Assembly: GCA_934796165.1 (NCBI GenBank)
Contig: CAKVOU010000010.1
Span: 1 to 64,000 of the forward strand
Source: an uncultured Eubacteriales bacterium
GTDB lineage: Bacteria; Bacillota; Clostridia; Oscillospirales; CAG-272
DNA: 64,000 nucleotides
Reading direction: 5' to 3'
The notes under the pieces: model-generated
Seen by the model: the letters and a program-made list of their open reading frames with translations, nothing else
Databases searched by the model: none
What the model was told of the DNA's origin: nothing
Shown here: in pieces, positions 42,010 through 51,336 of the stretch
Numbering within the stretch: the stretch's first letter is position 1
Layout: each line of letters opens with the position of its first letter
Program-made: the position numbers and the translations under genes

Positions 42010-43179
42010 TCAACCGGTGAATTTCTTGTAAAGATACTGATAATCGTCAAGCGGCATCTGTTTCTCCGTTGCGCCCGCGGTCACCACCAGATAGGTCTTT
42101 TCCCCGTCCGTGGCATAGGTCGCAAGCGTAAAATTTTTATGGTATCCGCCGGCGTCGGTATAATCAATATACCCGGTCTTGCTGCCCGTCACCGTCATGC
42201 CGTTCGGGAGCTCCTTTTTGTAGAGGATCTTGCCGTTGCCGTGCAGCTTGTTGAGCGTCTCCATGCGCCGCAACAGCGAGTTGTACATGGTCAAAGGGTA
42301 GGTTGCGGGGGTACCGTCGTCCTTGACATATCCGACCTCGGTGCGGTAGACATCGGTTGACAGGAGCCTGCGGCAAAGCTCGTTATCGAGCGCGCAGGCA
42401 AAAATCGCCGCCATTTCCCGGACCGTCGTATAATTTTCCGTGCTGTGAAGCCCGACCGAGTTGGAAAAATGCGTTTTGGTCAGTCCCAGCTCACGGCACT
42501 TGGCATTCATACGCTCCACGAATGCTTCCTCACTGCCGGCAGTATACTGCACCAGCATATAAGCCGCCTCCGCGCCGGAACTGACCGCCACGCCGTAAAG
42601 GAGATCCTCCACCGTACAGGTTTCTCCCGCATTTATAAACCCTGCCATGGATGCACCATTCGACTGGGCAAACGTAATGGATTCCTCGGAAACGGTGATC
42701 TTCGCCTTCAGGTTGGAGATCGCATCGCAGGCGACCATCAGCGTCATGACCTTGGTCATGGAGGCAGGATAAATCCGCTCGTCCGCACCAAGTTCTGCGG
42801 AGGCAGCAAGTGTATCCAGATCCACAATAATCGCGTTGGTCGAACCGAGGGCGCCGGAGGACAGGTGATAGGTTCCACTTCCCGTCGTGGGAAGATAGGA
42901 ATCCCGGCGGAGCACGATGGCATACGGATATGTAACCGCGACGGGTGCATCGGAAGTTTCGGTTTCCCGCGGTGCGGTATCTCCGGAATCGGTGATACTC
43001 TCTCCACCGCTCCCGGTCTCCCTGCCGTCGGTCTCCCCGTCCGGCGTCGCCGTCTGGCAAGCCCGGATCGTCAAAAGCAACACCAGTACAAGTGCGATTG
43101 CCGTCAGCAAAATCAGAAGCCACGCAAAGGGCGCATTACGTCCGTCGTCCTGCGGATTGTATTCGGGTTCAGCACTCAT
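42010..43179 (-). CDS. D-alanyl-D-alanine carboxypeptidase (peptidase S11)
   Basis: 389 residues. A cytoplasmic N-terminus, one transmembrane helix (about 18-40) and a Ser/Thr/Glu linker precede a penicillin-binding carboxypeptidase domain. The active site is PASMTKVMT (S140, K143), the second motif is SSGAEAA (S201-G202-A203, where the classic SxN Asn is replaced by Ala), and the third is GSKTGYID (K334). It removes the terminal D-Ala from peptidoglycan stem peptides outside the membrane. It is anchored by its N-terminal helix and not by a C-terminal amphipathic helix. Its start overlaps the end of folD by 11 bp. Confidence 0.92.
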   Translation of the reverse strand: MSAEPEYNPQDDGRNAPFAWLLILLTAIALVLVLLLTIRACQTATPDGETDGRETGSGGESITDSGDTAPRETETSDAPVAVTYPYAIVLRRDSYLPTTGSGTYHLSSGALGSTNAIIVDLDTLAASAELGADERIYPASMTKVMTLMVACDAISNLKAKITVSEESITFAQSNGASMAGFINAGETCTVEDLLYGVAVSSGAEAAYMLVQYTAGSEEAFVERMNAKCRELGLTKTHFSNSVGLHSTENYTTVREMAAIFACALDNELCRRLLSTDVYRTEVGYVKDDGTPATYPLTMYNSLLRRMETLNKLHGNGKILYKKELPNGMTVTGSKTGYIDYTDAGGYHKNFTLATYATDGEKTYLVVTAGATEKQMPLDDYQYLYKKFTG

Positions 43180-44044
43180 TTTCTCTCTTCTCCACTGCGT
43201 GTTTTGCGGCAGTCAACGTATTTTTCATCAGCATAGTGATGGTCATGGGTCCGACTCCGCCCGGAACCGGCGTAATCAGGGATGCCTTTTGCTTCACCTC
43301 GTCAAAGCACACGTCCCCGCACAGTTTTCCGTCCGCGCGGCGGTTCATGCCCACGTCGATGACGACCGCGCCGTCCTTTACCATGTCACCATGGATAAAG
43401 TCCGCGCGTCCGACGGCAACGACCAAAATATCCGCACGACGGGTAACCTCACCGAGATTCTTTGTCTTGCTGTGGCAAACGGTCACGGTACCGTCCCCGG
43501 CGAGCAGAAGCATCGCCTGCGGCTTGCCGACAATGTTTGATCGTCCGACCACGACACATTCCTTGCCTGCGATCTCTACCCCATACGCGTGGAGCAGCTC
43601 CATCACGCCGGCAGGGGTACAGGGCAGAAAGTCCGGCTCCCCGATCATGATCTTCCCCGCATTGTAGGGGTGGAACGCATCCACATCCTTGGACGGGTCA
43701 ATACCGAGGATGACATCCCGCTCATCCAGTCCCGCAGGAAGCGGGAGCTGAACTAAGATCCCGTGGATTTTCGGGTCATGGTTGAGCCCTCGGATCAGGT
43801 CGTCCAGCTGCTCTTTCGTCGTATCCGCGGGCAGATCGTGCTCCTCGGAATAGAATCCGCACTCCAGAGCGGCTTTCTTCTTGTTGCGCACATACACTTC
43901 CGATGCCGGATTATTGCCGACAAGGACGACCGCAAGTCCCGGAACGATTCCCGTCTTATGGGTAAACTCCTCGGTTTCCCTCCGGAGATCGGCGCGGAGC
44001 TTTGCCGATACGGCTTTCCCGTCAATACGTTCTGCTTCAGCCAT
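43169..44044 (-). CDS. folD: Methylenetetrahydrofolate dehydrogenase/cyclohydrolase
   Basis: 291 residues. FolD interconverts 5,10-methylene-, methenyl- and 10-formyl-tetrahydrofolate with NADP(H). Seen are SEVYVRNKKKA with the catalytic Lys, the QLPLP motif, GIDPSKDVDAFHP, PCTPAGVMELL, GRSNIVGKP for the cofactor, DVGMNR and PVPGGVGPMT. The start at 44044 was chosen because the family begins about here (AERIDGKAVSAKL); the ATG overlaps the last codons of lgt by 8 bp. Fourth gene of the operon that begins at yfmF. Confidence 0.95.
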   Translation of the reverse strand: MAEAERIDGKAVSAKLRADLRRETEEFTHKTGIVPGLAVVLVGNNPASEVYVRNKKKAALECGFYSEEHDLPADTTKEQLDDLIRGLNHDPKIHGILVQLPLPAGLDERDVILGIDPSKDVDAFHPYNAGKIMIGEPDFLPCTPAGVMELLHAYGVEIAGKECVVVGRSNIVGKPQAMLLLAGDGTVTVCHSKTKNLGEVTRRADILVVAVGRADFIHGDMVKDGAVVIDVGMNRRADGKLCGDVCFDEVKQKASLITPVPGGVGPMTITMLMKNTLTAAKHAVEKRENEC

Positions 44045-45245
44045 GGTCGCTCTCATCTTTCTTTGTGTCGTCGGTCGGGTTATTTTCGGTTTCTTTTCCG
44101 ATGTTCTTGTCCGCCGTTGTCTCTTCCGTTTCTGCGGATTCCGGTTTTCCGGTGGTCGCATCCGCCGTTTTGGTAGCAGGGTCCTTTTCATTGACATCTG
44201 AGGTTACAGCGTCCGTGTCGGCTTTCCCCGTTTCCTGCCCATCGGCTTTGCCGACATCAGCAGCTCCGGGAGCACCGCCCGCGTCTTTCTCATGTTCTGC
44301 GTTTGCAGCCTCTCTTGCGGTCTTTTCCGCAATCGCCTCTTCCACGAAACGCTCCTTTTCCTGAAGAAGCAATCTCTTGGCGCCGGGATAATAGACGTTG
44401 TCCGCGACGCAGAGTTTGCCCTTCTTTGCCGCAATCAGACCTGCGACAAGCAGTCCGCCGCCGATGAGGAAGCAGAGGAATCCGACCAGCTGCGACACGC
44501 GGATCCCCGTGTGACCGAGGTACAGGCTGTCGGTACGGAGTCCCTCAATGAACATTCTGCCGAAGCCGTACCAGGAGACGTATTCAAGGAGAATCTGTCC
44601 GTCGAATTTCTTTTTTTTGTAGAACACCTGAATGAGGACAAAGCCGATCAGGTTCCAGAGAGATTCATAAAAGAAGGTGGGGTGATAGCAGGCAAAGGTC
44701 CCGCCCTCGTAAAGTCCCATGCGAAGGAAATAAAGCGGACTTCCCTCGGCAACAATGCCGCCGTGCGCTTCGCCGTTGATGAAATTGCCCCATCTGCCGA
44801 GGACCTGCGCAATCATCACGCCGGGGACGATGGCATCAAGCAGTTTCTTCCAGTTGATCTTTTTGTAGCGGCACATCAGATAGACCGCAAGGCATCCGCC
44901 GATCACGCCGCCGTAAATGGCAAGTCCGCCGTTCCAGACGGCGATCACGTCAAGGAAACTGTTGTAGGTGTCCCGCCCGCTCGATGCGGAAGTGATGACG
45001 TAATACAGCCGTGCGCCGACGATTCCCGCAATCACCGAAACCAGTCCGATGTCAAGCAGGTCGTCCGGCACAAGCCCGTCGTCCCTCGTATGCAGGTACG
45101 CAACAATGAAGGCACAGATGATACCAAGCGTAATGAAAACGCCGTACCAGCGCACCTCAAGTTTTCCGATAGAGAAGGCAACCTTGTCCACCGTGAATTC
45201 TCCGATTCCGATACCGGGGAAAGAAATTGTGGTCGGATCAATCAT
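44037..45245 (-). CDS. lgt: Prolipoprotein diacylglyceryl transferase with long acidic tail
   Basis: 402 residues. Lgt attaches diacylglycerol from phosphatidylglycerol to the lipobox Cys of prelipoproteins in the membrane. About seven transmembrane segments are seen, with the signature VLGRWGNFINGEAHGG containing the essential Arg, HPTFFYESLWNL, and RTDSLYLG. After residue ~290 there is an unusual ~110-residue hydrophilic tail (coiled EKERFVEEAIAEKTAREAANAE, then a Thr/Asp/Glu/Lys low-complexity stretch). The start at 45245 follows AAAAGGAG. The window's own lipoproteins (two LRR proteins and one solute-binding protein) are substrates in principle. Confidence 0.95.
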   Translation of the reverse strand: MIDPTTISFPGIGIGEFTVDKVAFSIGKLEVRWYGVFITLGIICAFIVAYLHTRDDGLVPDDLLDIGLVSVIAGIVGARLYYVITSASSGRDTYNSFLDVIAVWNGGLAIYGGVIGGCLAVYLMCRYKKINWKKLLDAIVPGVMIAQVLGRWGNFINGEAHGGIVAEGSPLYFLRMGLYEGGTFACYHPTFFYESLWNLIGFVLIQVFYKKKKFDGQILLEYVSWYGFGRMFIEGLRTDSLYLGHTGIRVSQLVGFLCFLIGGGLLVAGLIAAKKGKLCVADNVYYPGAKRLLLQEKERFVEEAIAEKTAREAANAEHEKDAGGAPGAADVGKADGQETGKADTDAVTSDVNEKDPATKTADATTGKPESAETEETTADKNIGKETENNPTDDTKKDESDHG

Positions 45246-45271
45246 TTGTTTCACTCCTTTTCTTTGCTTGG

Positions 45272-46585
45272 TCATTCAAGCGGTCTTACGACCGATAAAG
45301 TTTCGTATTCTTCCCGGAAGAGCGTGTCAAGAAGCGCATTCAGCTCTTCCATGGTAACGTTCTCCACTGCGTCCATGTTGCAGAAGAGATCCACGCCGTC
45401 CAGCGCGGACTGAAGCAGTGCCTCGCCGATGTCCTCGGTGGAATCAAACAGCTTGATGAACTCCGCCACCGACGCACGCTGATTGCGGAGAAAGCTTTCG
45501 GGGGAAAGTCCGTTCCGCCGCACCTCTCCAAGATAGCGGTGCCACTCCTCAAGTACCCGGTCGGGGTCGTCCGCCTCGCCGGAGATGCCGTTGAACGCAT
45601 ACGGTCCGTAGGTATTGTATCCGTATGACCAGAGCGGCGAAACAAGTCCCGCTTCAAACAGACGGTTGTAAAACGGCTCCGACATGGAGAAGAGCATATC
45701 GTCAAGCAGGGAGATCGCGGTCGTGCGGGCAAAACGCTCCCCGGGGGAAAGTCCCGTCACGGAATCCTTTACGGCAAGGCAGAACTGGGTCTTGCCCGTC
45801 TGCATTCTGCGTTCCGTCCTCTGGCGGAATGCGCGGGCGGGTTCCCTCACAGGTTCCCGGAGAATTCTGCGGCTGTCCGGCTCCGCCTTCGGGAGCACCC
45901 GGTCACAGACCTCCAGAACGCCTTCTTTTGTCACGTTTCCCGTCACGATCAGCAAAAGGTTGGAGGGACGGTAAAAAACCTGATAGGCGCGGTACAGAAT
46001 CTCCGGCGTGATCGCGGCAATAGACTGCTCGGTGCCGCAGATGTTCTCCCGCAACTCCGCGTTTTCATAAAGCCCCGTCAGCATACCGCGGAAGCAACGG
46101 TCGCCGGGATGGTCTTCGTACATCCGGATCTCCTCGGCAATGATTCCTTGCTCCTTTTTCACGGTTTCTTCCGTGAAATACGGGTTTGTCACAAAGCCGA
46201 TCAGCTCCGCGAGCGCCTCGTAAACATGGTCGGTCGCACTGAAGAGATACGCGGTGCGGTCGTAATCGGTGTAAGCGTTCGCGTCGGCGCCCAGCGCGGA
46301 CAGACGCATGATCGCGTCGCTTCCGTCCGGGTTATCAAAGAGCTTATGCTCCAGAAAATGCGCGACACCTGCGGGCAGGTGGGTATATCCGGTCTCCCCC
46401 TCCAGGCGGAAGCGATTGTCCGCCGCGCCGTAGCGGGTAGCCAACAACGCGTAGGAGGTGGACATTTTCTTCGGGAACACATAGACGGAAAGTCCGCTCG
46501 GATGCCGGACACGGGAATAGTGTTCCCCAAGGAACTCCGAAGAAAACTCCGTTTTTCCGGATGTATATCCGCCGTCAGTTTTCAT
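45272..46585 (-). CDS. M16-family zinc peptidase, YfmH-like
   Basis: 437 residues. The inverted zinc motif HFLEH (H76, E79, H80) and the downstream acidic ligand in EEIRMYEDHPGD mark it as the catalytic partner of an M16B pair. The C-terminal half repeats the fold without the motif. Its inactive partner is the gene upstream with which it overlaps by 11 bp. In Bacillus relatives the YfmF/YfmH pair is named in connection with EF-P modification; whether that holds here is unknown. Cotranscribed with lgt, folD and the carboxypeptidase. Confidence 0.9.
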   Translation of the reverse strand: MKTDGGYTSGKTEFSSEFLGEHYSRVRHPSGLSVYVFPKKMSTSYALLATRYGAADNRFRLEGETGYTHLPAGVAHFLEHKLFDNPDGSDAIMRLSALGADANAYTDYDRTAYLFSATDHVYEALAELIGFVTNPYFTEETVKKEQGIIAEEIRMYEDHPGDRCFRGMLTGLYENAELRENICGTEQSIAAITPEILYRAYQVFYRPSNLLLIVTGNVTKEGVLEVCDRVLPKAEPDSRRILREPVREPARAFRQRTERRMQTGKTQFCLAVKDSVTGLSPGERFARTTAISLLDDMLFSMSEPFYNRLFEAGLVSPLWSYGYNTYGPYAFNGISGEADDPDRVLEEWHRYLGEVRRNGLSPESFLRNQRASVAEFIKLFDSTEDIGEALLQSALDGVDLFCNMDAVENVTMEELNALLDTLFREEYETLSVVRPLE

Positions 46586-47888
46586 CGTCGTCCCCCTCTC
46601 CGCCTTTTCCCGTACCGTCCAGGAAGAACAGAACCTCCGGGTTCAGCCGACCCGCCGCAAAAATCAGATCCTCCCGCGTGACGTTTCCGAAATGCGCCAT
46701 GGTCTCCTCCACCGTGGTGCGGACACCGTAAAGCGCACGCCCGAATGCGTATCCTTCGATGGCTCCGGGGTTATCGGGAATCTGGCGATAGGAATTGGCA
46801 AGCGACTTCTTTGCGACCTGTATCTCATTTTCCGTGAAATTTCCGCGGCGGAGTGCATCAAGCTGTGAAAAGATCCCCTCCGTTGCCGCCTCACGGTTTT
46901 CCCGGCGGATCCCCGCGGTGATGTAGATCACACCCTTATAGAAATCATAGGACGACGCGCAGTGATAGCAAAGGCTTTGTTTTTCCCGGACCTCCAGAAA
47001 CAGTTTGGACATGGGAGAAACGCCGAGCATTTCGTTGAGCACGAGCATGGCATAGAATTCCGGCGAGGTCAGTGTCACGCCGGTCGGAATGGCGATCACC
47101 AGACGACTTTGCGCCACGGGCATCTCCTCCGTCGCCGAACGAAGCGCCCCGCCAAACTGCGGGACCGGCGTCCTGACGGACACGTTCTCCCCCGCCGTAT
47201 ACGAACCGAAACGGTTCTCCAGGCGGCACGCCATAACATCGGGCGACATACTTCCGACACAGACAAACTGAAACGGCACGCCATGTCGTTCCGCTCTCCC
47301 GAACAGCCGACCGGCTTCTGTGAGCAGGTCGTCCCCCGTAAAACCTTTTACCAGTTCCTCCGTGCCAAGCTGCGAGACAACAAACGGATCGTCCCTGTAC
47401 AGCATTTCCTGACAGCGGCGCACGGCATATGCCTGCGGGCTGCTTTGCGACGCGCGGATGGCGTCGCACTGAATCTTCTTTTCGCTTGCGAGATAGGCTT
47501 CCGAAAAGCGTCCGTTCTCCAGAAGCGGGTGAAACAGAAGCTGCTCCACGATCTCAAGTACCCCGTCCGTCACGTCACAGCCGTCCGGGATATATCGCTC
47601 TTCCAGAAAATCCGCGCGGAAGCCGAACAGCTGATAATTGCCGTACCGTGCCGAACGGACGCTGAGTCCCGCCGCATACAATTCGTCCATACGGCGGTTG
47701 AGCGACGCGACGGTCGGATACTTTTCCGTCCCGCGGCACAGAACCGCGAACAAAAGCCTCTCCAGGGGAGTCCGGACGGGATCGGGCGGGAGTACGGTCA
47801 GGACAGACAACATACCGGTCTTGAAACGGTTCGTCGGGAAGACGCGCAATGTTCCCGCGCGCCCGACGGCTCTTTGGTTATCCTCCAT
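46575..47888 (-). CDS. M16-family peptidase-like protein, YfmF-like (inactive partner)
   Basis: 437 residues with the M16 two-domain layout but no HxxEH motif in the N-terminal half, as expected for the non-catalytic subunit. Recognisable are the N-terminal FKTGMLSVLTVLPPD and the C-terminal lobe LNEMLGVSPMSKLFLEVREKQSLCYHCASS, which forms the substrate-binding R/Y pair in this family. First gene of a five-gene operon (yfmF-yfmH-lgt-folD-dac) transcribed from the promoter at 47926-47954. Confidence 0.9.
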   Translation of the reverse strand: MEDNQRAVGRAGTLRVFPTNRFKTGMLSVLTVLPPDPVRTPLERLLFAVLCRGTEKYPTVASLNRRMDELYAAGLSVRSARYGNYQLFGFRADFLEERYIPDGCDVTDGVLEIVEQLLFHPLLENGRFSEAYLASEKKIQCDAIRASQSSPQAYAVRRCQEMLYRDDPFVVSQLGTEELVKGFTGDDLLTEAGRLFGRAERHGVPFQFVCVGSMSPDVMACRLENRFGSYTAGENVSVRTPVPQFGGALRSATEEMPVAQSRLVIAIPTGVTLTSPEFYAMLVLNEMLGVSPMSKLFLEVREKQSLCYHCASSYDFYKGVIYITAGIRRENREAATEGIFSQLDALRRGNFTENEIQVAKKSLANSYRQIPDNPGAIEGYAFGRALYGVRTTVEETMAHFGNVTREDLIFAAGRLNPEVLFFLDGTGKGGEGDDDEN

Positions 47889-47925
47889 GGGTGCTCACCC
47901 CGCTTCCCTTATGTACAGTATTTTC

Positions 47926-47954
47926 ATTGTACACCAAACCCGAAGGGATTTCAA
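47926..47954 (-). promoter_or_regulatory. Sigma-A promoter of the yfmF-yfmH-lgt-folD-dac operon
   Basis: Reverse strand TTGAAA (47954-47949), 17 bp, TACAAT (47931-47926), 38 bp before the yfmF start. Confidence 0.7.
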
Positions 47955-47996
47955 GATTTTCCTGCAAATCCGCAGGATTTTTCAAAAGGCTCCGGT

Positions 47997-48638
47997 TCAG
48001 GTCGCGGCGACAAACGGAACAAGCTCCCGAATACTGTCGAGTACCGGCTTGCCGGTGGCAAGGAGACGTTGCCTTGACTGATGTCCCGCAGCAATCAGCA
48101 CACAGTCCGCGCCCATTGCATCGGCAGTCTCCGCGTCGTGTTCGGTATCTCCGATAAAAAGCGCCCGACGGTCGGGATTCTTTTCCCGCCACATCCGTCC
48201 GAGCCCGGTCTTGCTGTACGCGTAAATGTCGCCGCGTCCCAGTATTTCGTCAAAGTATCCGCCAATGCCGAGCGCCTCCACCTGGCTCTCCAGCATCAGA
48301 AGCTCGGTTGCCGAAAGCAAAGTCTGCCGGAGCCCCATGGAACGGAACGCACCAAGCGCATCCCCGGCACCGGGATACAGCCCGGAATTTTTGCTGTTTA
48401 CAAGATACAGGTCCATCCATTCGTGAGCAATCTTCGGGAACGGCTCTGCGTCCAGATCAAATCCCGCGCGGCGGTAATAGGTCTCGATCGGAAAGCCGAA
48501 CACCTCGCAGTAACGTTCCCGGGAGCCAAGGGGCTGCTTCCCATAGCGTACAAGCAGACAGTCAATGCTGTCAAGGCACGCCTGTATGTCATCGTACAGA
48601 GTGCCGTTGAAATCCCAGATCAGATCGGTATAGGTCAT
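47997..48638 (-). CDS. HAD-superfamily phosphatase (PGP-like)
   Basis: 213 residues of the phosphoglycolate-phosphatase-like HAD subfamily. Motif I is WDFNGTLYDD with nucleophile D9 (Asn replaces the second Asp of the common DxDGT, as in many relatives), motif II LLSATE, motif III K in SKTGLGRMW, and motif IV IGDTEHDAETA. The cap is helical between motifs I and II. The substrate is a small phosphorylated metabolite that cannot be named. AGGAG precedes the ATG. A separate unit from the yfmF operon, which starts 43 bp past its stop. Confidence 0.88.
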   Translation of the reverse strand: MTYTDLIWDFNGTLYDDIQACLDSIDCLLVRYGKQPLGSRERYCEVFGFPIETYYRRAGFDLDAEPFPKIAHEWMDLYLVNSKNSGLYPGAGDALGAFRSMGLRQTLLSATELLMLESQVEALGIGGYFDEILGRGDIYAYSKTGLGRMWREKNPDRRALFIGDTEHDAETADAMGADCVLIAAGHQSRQRLLATGKPVLDSIRELVPFVAAT

Positions 48639-48778
48639 ATTTCTCCTCGCAGTTTTCCGAAGTCGCGGTCGGTATCGTTTTTGAAAAGCTTTCTCTGATC
48701 AGGGGCTATGCCATATTACAACGCCTTCCGGAGCGCGGCGAAGCCGCCATTCATAGCCTCTGACACAAAAACGGAAAA

Positions 48779-48802
48779 AGCCGGAATGCTTCCATTCCGG
48801 CT
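48779..48802 (-). terminator. Terminator of the solute-binding-like lipoprotein gene
   Basis: AGCCGGAATG and CATTCCGGCT pair around a four-base loop; TTTTTCCG follows on the reverse strand. It lies 14 bp beyond the stop. Confidence 0.9.
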
Positions 48803-48816
48803 GATCCGTCATTCCG

Positions 48817-51090
48817 TTACGGAATGTAGTGATTGTTTTTTGCCCATTCGTAGTAGATTTTGTACGGAGCGCTGAGCCCGTTATCATCATCGCCTGGCTT
48901 GTATTCAAGGTCGGTCGCCTTGCTCATCATCGTGTTGGTCAGCGTCTGATAAGCAGACCGGCAGGAGGAGATCAGCGCATCCACCTCGTCAAGCGTACCG
49001 CACGCCATGAAGGACTCCCAGACCTCTGCGGAAAGCCGGTACATCTCCCGTACAAGCGACATATCCATCGTTGCCTTGAAATAATTGAGCGTAGGATCAA
49101 AAGTCTCGGGGCAGGGCTGGTAATTGCCCGCCGCATCCTTGGTCATATACATCTCGCGGGTCTTTGTCCAGCTGTAATAGGTCTGGTCCTCATCGAAATC
49201 CCCGCTTGCCGGAACATACGCCATGGCGTCAGAATCATACACATAGTACTTCGACGGATCCCAGTTTCCTTTCTTGACCGCATCGTCATCGGCAGACAAA
49301 GGAACTTCCGTCATAAAGTATTCGTCAACCGGGGTCAGCTCGCACTGATCCACATAGTAATTGACCGACGGATCATAGACCGACGTTGCAGAACGGCGGT
49401 TTCCGTTTTTGTCAAGGTAAACATACTTGCGGTAAACAGCCTCCCAGCTGTAATACATCTCCGAGCTGTCATAGGTTCCGGATGCAGGCTCGTACTCGCC
49501 GTTCCCGTCCGTTCCCTCGCGGAAGGTGTAGTACTTCGTATGTGCCTCGTCCCAGTTTTTCACGTCCTCTTCGGAAACCAGGGCATATTCCATAAAGGAG
49601 GAATCCTTGTTTGCCAGTCTGTCGCCGGAATAGAAGGAGAACTGATACAGCGGATGCACCAGCGTCTGACGGTTCTGCGCCAGAGCAGACTCATACCAGG
49701 TAAGGTCGGTTCCCTCATACGCATAGGCGATCATGACGTTGCCGGTCTTTTCAAGATCCATGCTGTAACTGTCGTTCAGCATATGTACCTGGTTCTGTTC
49801 CGTCAGAGTGTAGTTGACATCCGGAATACCATACTGCAAAAGGTTCCGGACCTCGGGATTGGTATTCAGTTCATTGAGCACGATCATGCTCTTTTTGTCG
49901 GAAACGGAGTACCGGCAAATGCCGAACAGGTTGCTGTACAGATCCTCTTCGGTCAGCGTCGGATACCCGACTGCGACTGCATAATACTTCACGGACGTAT
50001 CGTCCTTAAGCTCCCGGTAAAGAGCTTCCGGATCGGTATTCTTATTGACAAGCACCGCGCCGTACTGATTCAGGGTCGATGCATTGCCGGAGACAAACGA
50101 GACCGCCGCGCGATCGCCGTCCGCCACATTGCCGTAGCAATTGTCGAATTTATACTCCATCAGGGTCCGGAAGTTATTCGTGAACGTTTCGTTTTCAAAC
50201 AGGTTCTGGAACGACATCACCGTTTCGCCGCGGTTGAGCAGGCTGTAATCGGTGTAGGTGTAACCGACCAGGCTGAAATCGGAGGTGATCTCCAGATTAT
50301 CGGGGTTTACCGACCAGAAAAACGCAAGCTGGCTCTTGAGCTCCTCAAAATCCGCATCGATCGGAAGGATTCCCTCGTGCTGACGGACACGGTACACAAA
50401 CGGTTCGATGTCAAATACCGTCCGGATCTCATTGAGGGGTGTCAATTGATAATACTTGTCGTACAGCTCCCGGTCGATCAGCATGTACTTATATTTTCCG
50501 GAAACGTTATAATTCGGGATTGCATAGGTCGTACCGTTCAGCTTGACGCCATCCAGGAAGGAAGCGGAGATGTACTTGGTCATCTTCATGCCCTGGTCAT
50601 CCAGCATACCGTCCAGACTGGTCAGGTAAGGACTGTACGAAACATACCGGTCATAGCCGGCAAAATAGACAAGATCCACCTGATAAGGAAGCGGGTCGGG
50701 GTATTTGATCTCGGTAAAGCCGTAATCGTTGATCACGGTTTCGTTTTCCTTGTCGCTGTCGGAACCGCCCTCGGTGCCGTTGCTTGCCTGATACCGGAAC
50801 GCCTCCTCCAGCTTCTGGTAGTACTCATCCTCGGTATAACACTTGAGAAGCAGCCGGATCTTGAACTTTTCCTGCGTGATACGGTTGATCGCCGCCTGTA
50901 CCTTCTCGATAGCCTCGGGAGTTGTTGTTTCATTGGTAACCAGCCACATCACAAGCGTCACTGCACTTTCGGATGCCTTATCGCTGATATTATCCTTGAT
51001 ATCGCCGCTCTGGCCAGAGCAACCGAACAATGCTCCGCAAGACAAGAGCATTACCGCTGCAAGCAGTATACATACAAGTCTTTTTTTCAT
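48817..51090 (-). CDS. Solute-binding-protein-like lipoprotein with internal repeats
   Basis: 756 residues. The signal peptide ends in lipobox ALFGC (C24). Residues 55-480 resemble family 1 extracellular solute-binding proteins (VTLVMWLVTNETTTPEAIEKVQAAINRI, VDLVYFAGYDRY, GTTYAIPNYN). Between about 530 and 690 there are two ~100-residue inserted modules with parallel motifs YEPASGTYDSSEMYYSW / YVPASGDFDEDQTYYSW and VYDPSVNYYV / TFDPTLNYFK, which are not part of normal binding proteins. The C-terminal ~60 residues return to a helical binding-protein-like end. No permease or ATPase genes are nearby. The start at 51090 follows GGAGG; the ORF opens 11 codons earlier without a ribosome site. Confidence 0.82.
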   Translation of the reverse strand: MKKRLVCILLAAVMLLSCGALFGCSGQSGDIKDNISDKASESAVTLVMWLVTNETTTPEAIEKVQAAINRITQEKFKIRLLLKCYTEDEYYQKLEEAFRYQASNGTEGGSDSDKENETVINDYGFTEIKYPDPLPYQVDLVYFAGYDRYVSYSPYLTSLDGMLDDQGMKMTKYISASFLDGVKLNGTTYAIPNYNVSGKYKYMLIDRELYDKYYQLTPLNEIRTVFDIEPFVYRVRQHEGILPIDADFEELKSQLAFFWSVNPDNLEITSDFSLVGYTYTDYSLLNRGETVMSFQNLFENETFTNNFRTLMEYKFDNCYGNVADGDRAAVSFVSGNASTLNQYGAVLVNKNTDPEALYRELKDDTSVKYYAVAVGYPTLTEEDLYSNLFGICRYSVSDKKSMIVLNELNTNPEVRNLLQYGIPDVNYTLTEQNQVHMLNDSYSMDLEKTGNVMIAYAYEGTDLTWYESALAQNRQTLVHPLYQFSFYSGDRLANKDSSFMEYALVSEEDVKNWDEAHTKYYTFREGTDGNGEYEPASGTYDSSEMYYSWEAVYRKYVYLDKNGNRRSATSVYDPSVNYYVDQCELTPVDEYFMTEVPLSADDDAVKKGNWDPSKYYVYDSDAMAYVPASGDFDEDQTYYSWTKTREMYMTKDAAGNYQPCPETFDPTLNYFKATMDMSLVREMYRLSAEVWESFMACGTLDEVDALISSCRSAYQTLTNTMMSKATDLEYKPGDDDNGLSAPYKIYYEWAKNNHYIP

Positions 51091-51150
51091 GGTTACACGG
51101 TCCTCCCGTTCCCGTCCGTACATATGGACAGAAGTATAAATCTGTATTGT

Positions 51151-51179
51151 ATTTTACAACTTTTTTCCCGCCCTGTCAA
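51151..51179 (-). promoter_or_regulatory. Sigma-A promoter of the solute-binding-like lipoprotein gene
   Basis: Reverse strand TTGACA (51179-51174), 17 bp, TAAAAT (51156-51151). The remaining gap to rpoD (51180-51336) has no other feature I can support. Confidence 0.8.
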
Positions 51180-51336
51180 GACGCTTTTTCTCTCTGTCGG
51201 AGCCGGTCGGAAAGCCGGAAAAAAGTTGGTCACCCCGAGTTCACAATTAAACGTCATATTGCCCAAACGGGCAAAACCGTTTTTTGTGAATGTCACAAAA
51301 ACAGGTCGTACTCTGTCATATAATTTTTACAAATGA

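Noticed and set aside
42010..43179. Loss of function of the DD-carboxypeptidase because the SxN Asn is Ala
   Set aside because: Ser-Gly-Ala at this place is, as I recall, found in other S11 carboxypeptidases, and the Ser/Lys and KTG motifs are intact.
48829..51336. 835-codon open frame on the + strand opposite the solute-binding-like gene
   Set aside because: The opposite strand has a lipobox, promoter, ribosome site and terminator; this frame has none and its product looks random.
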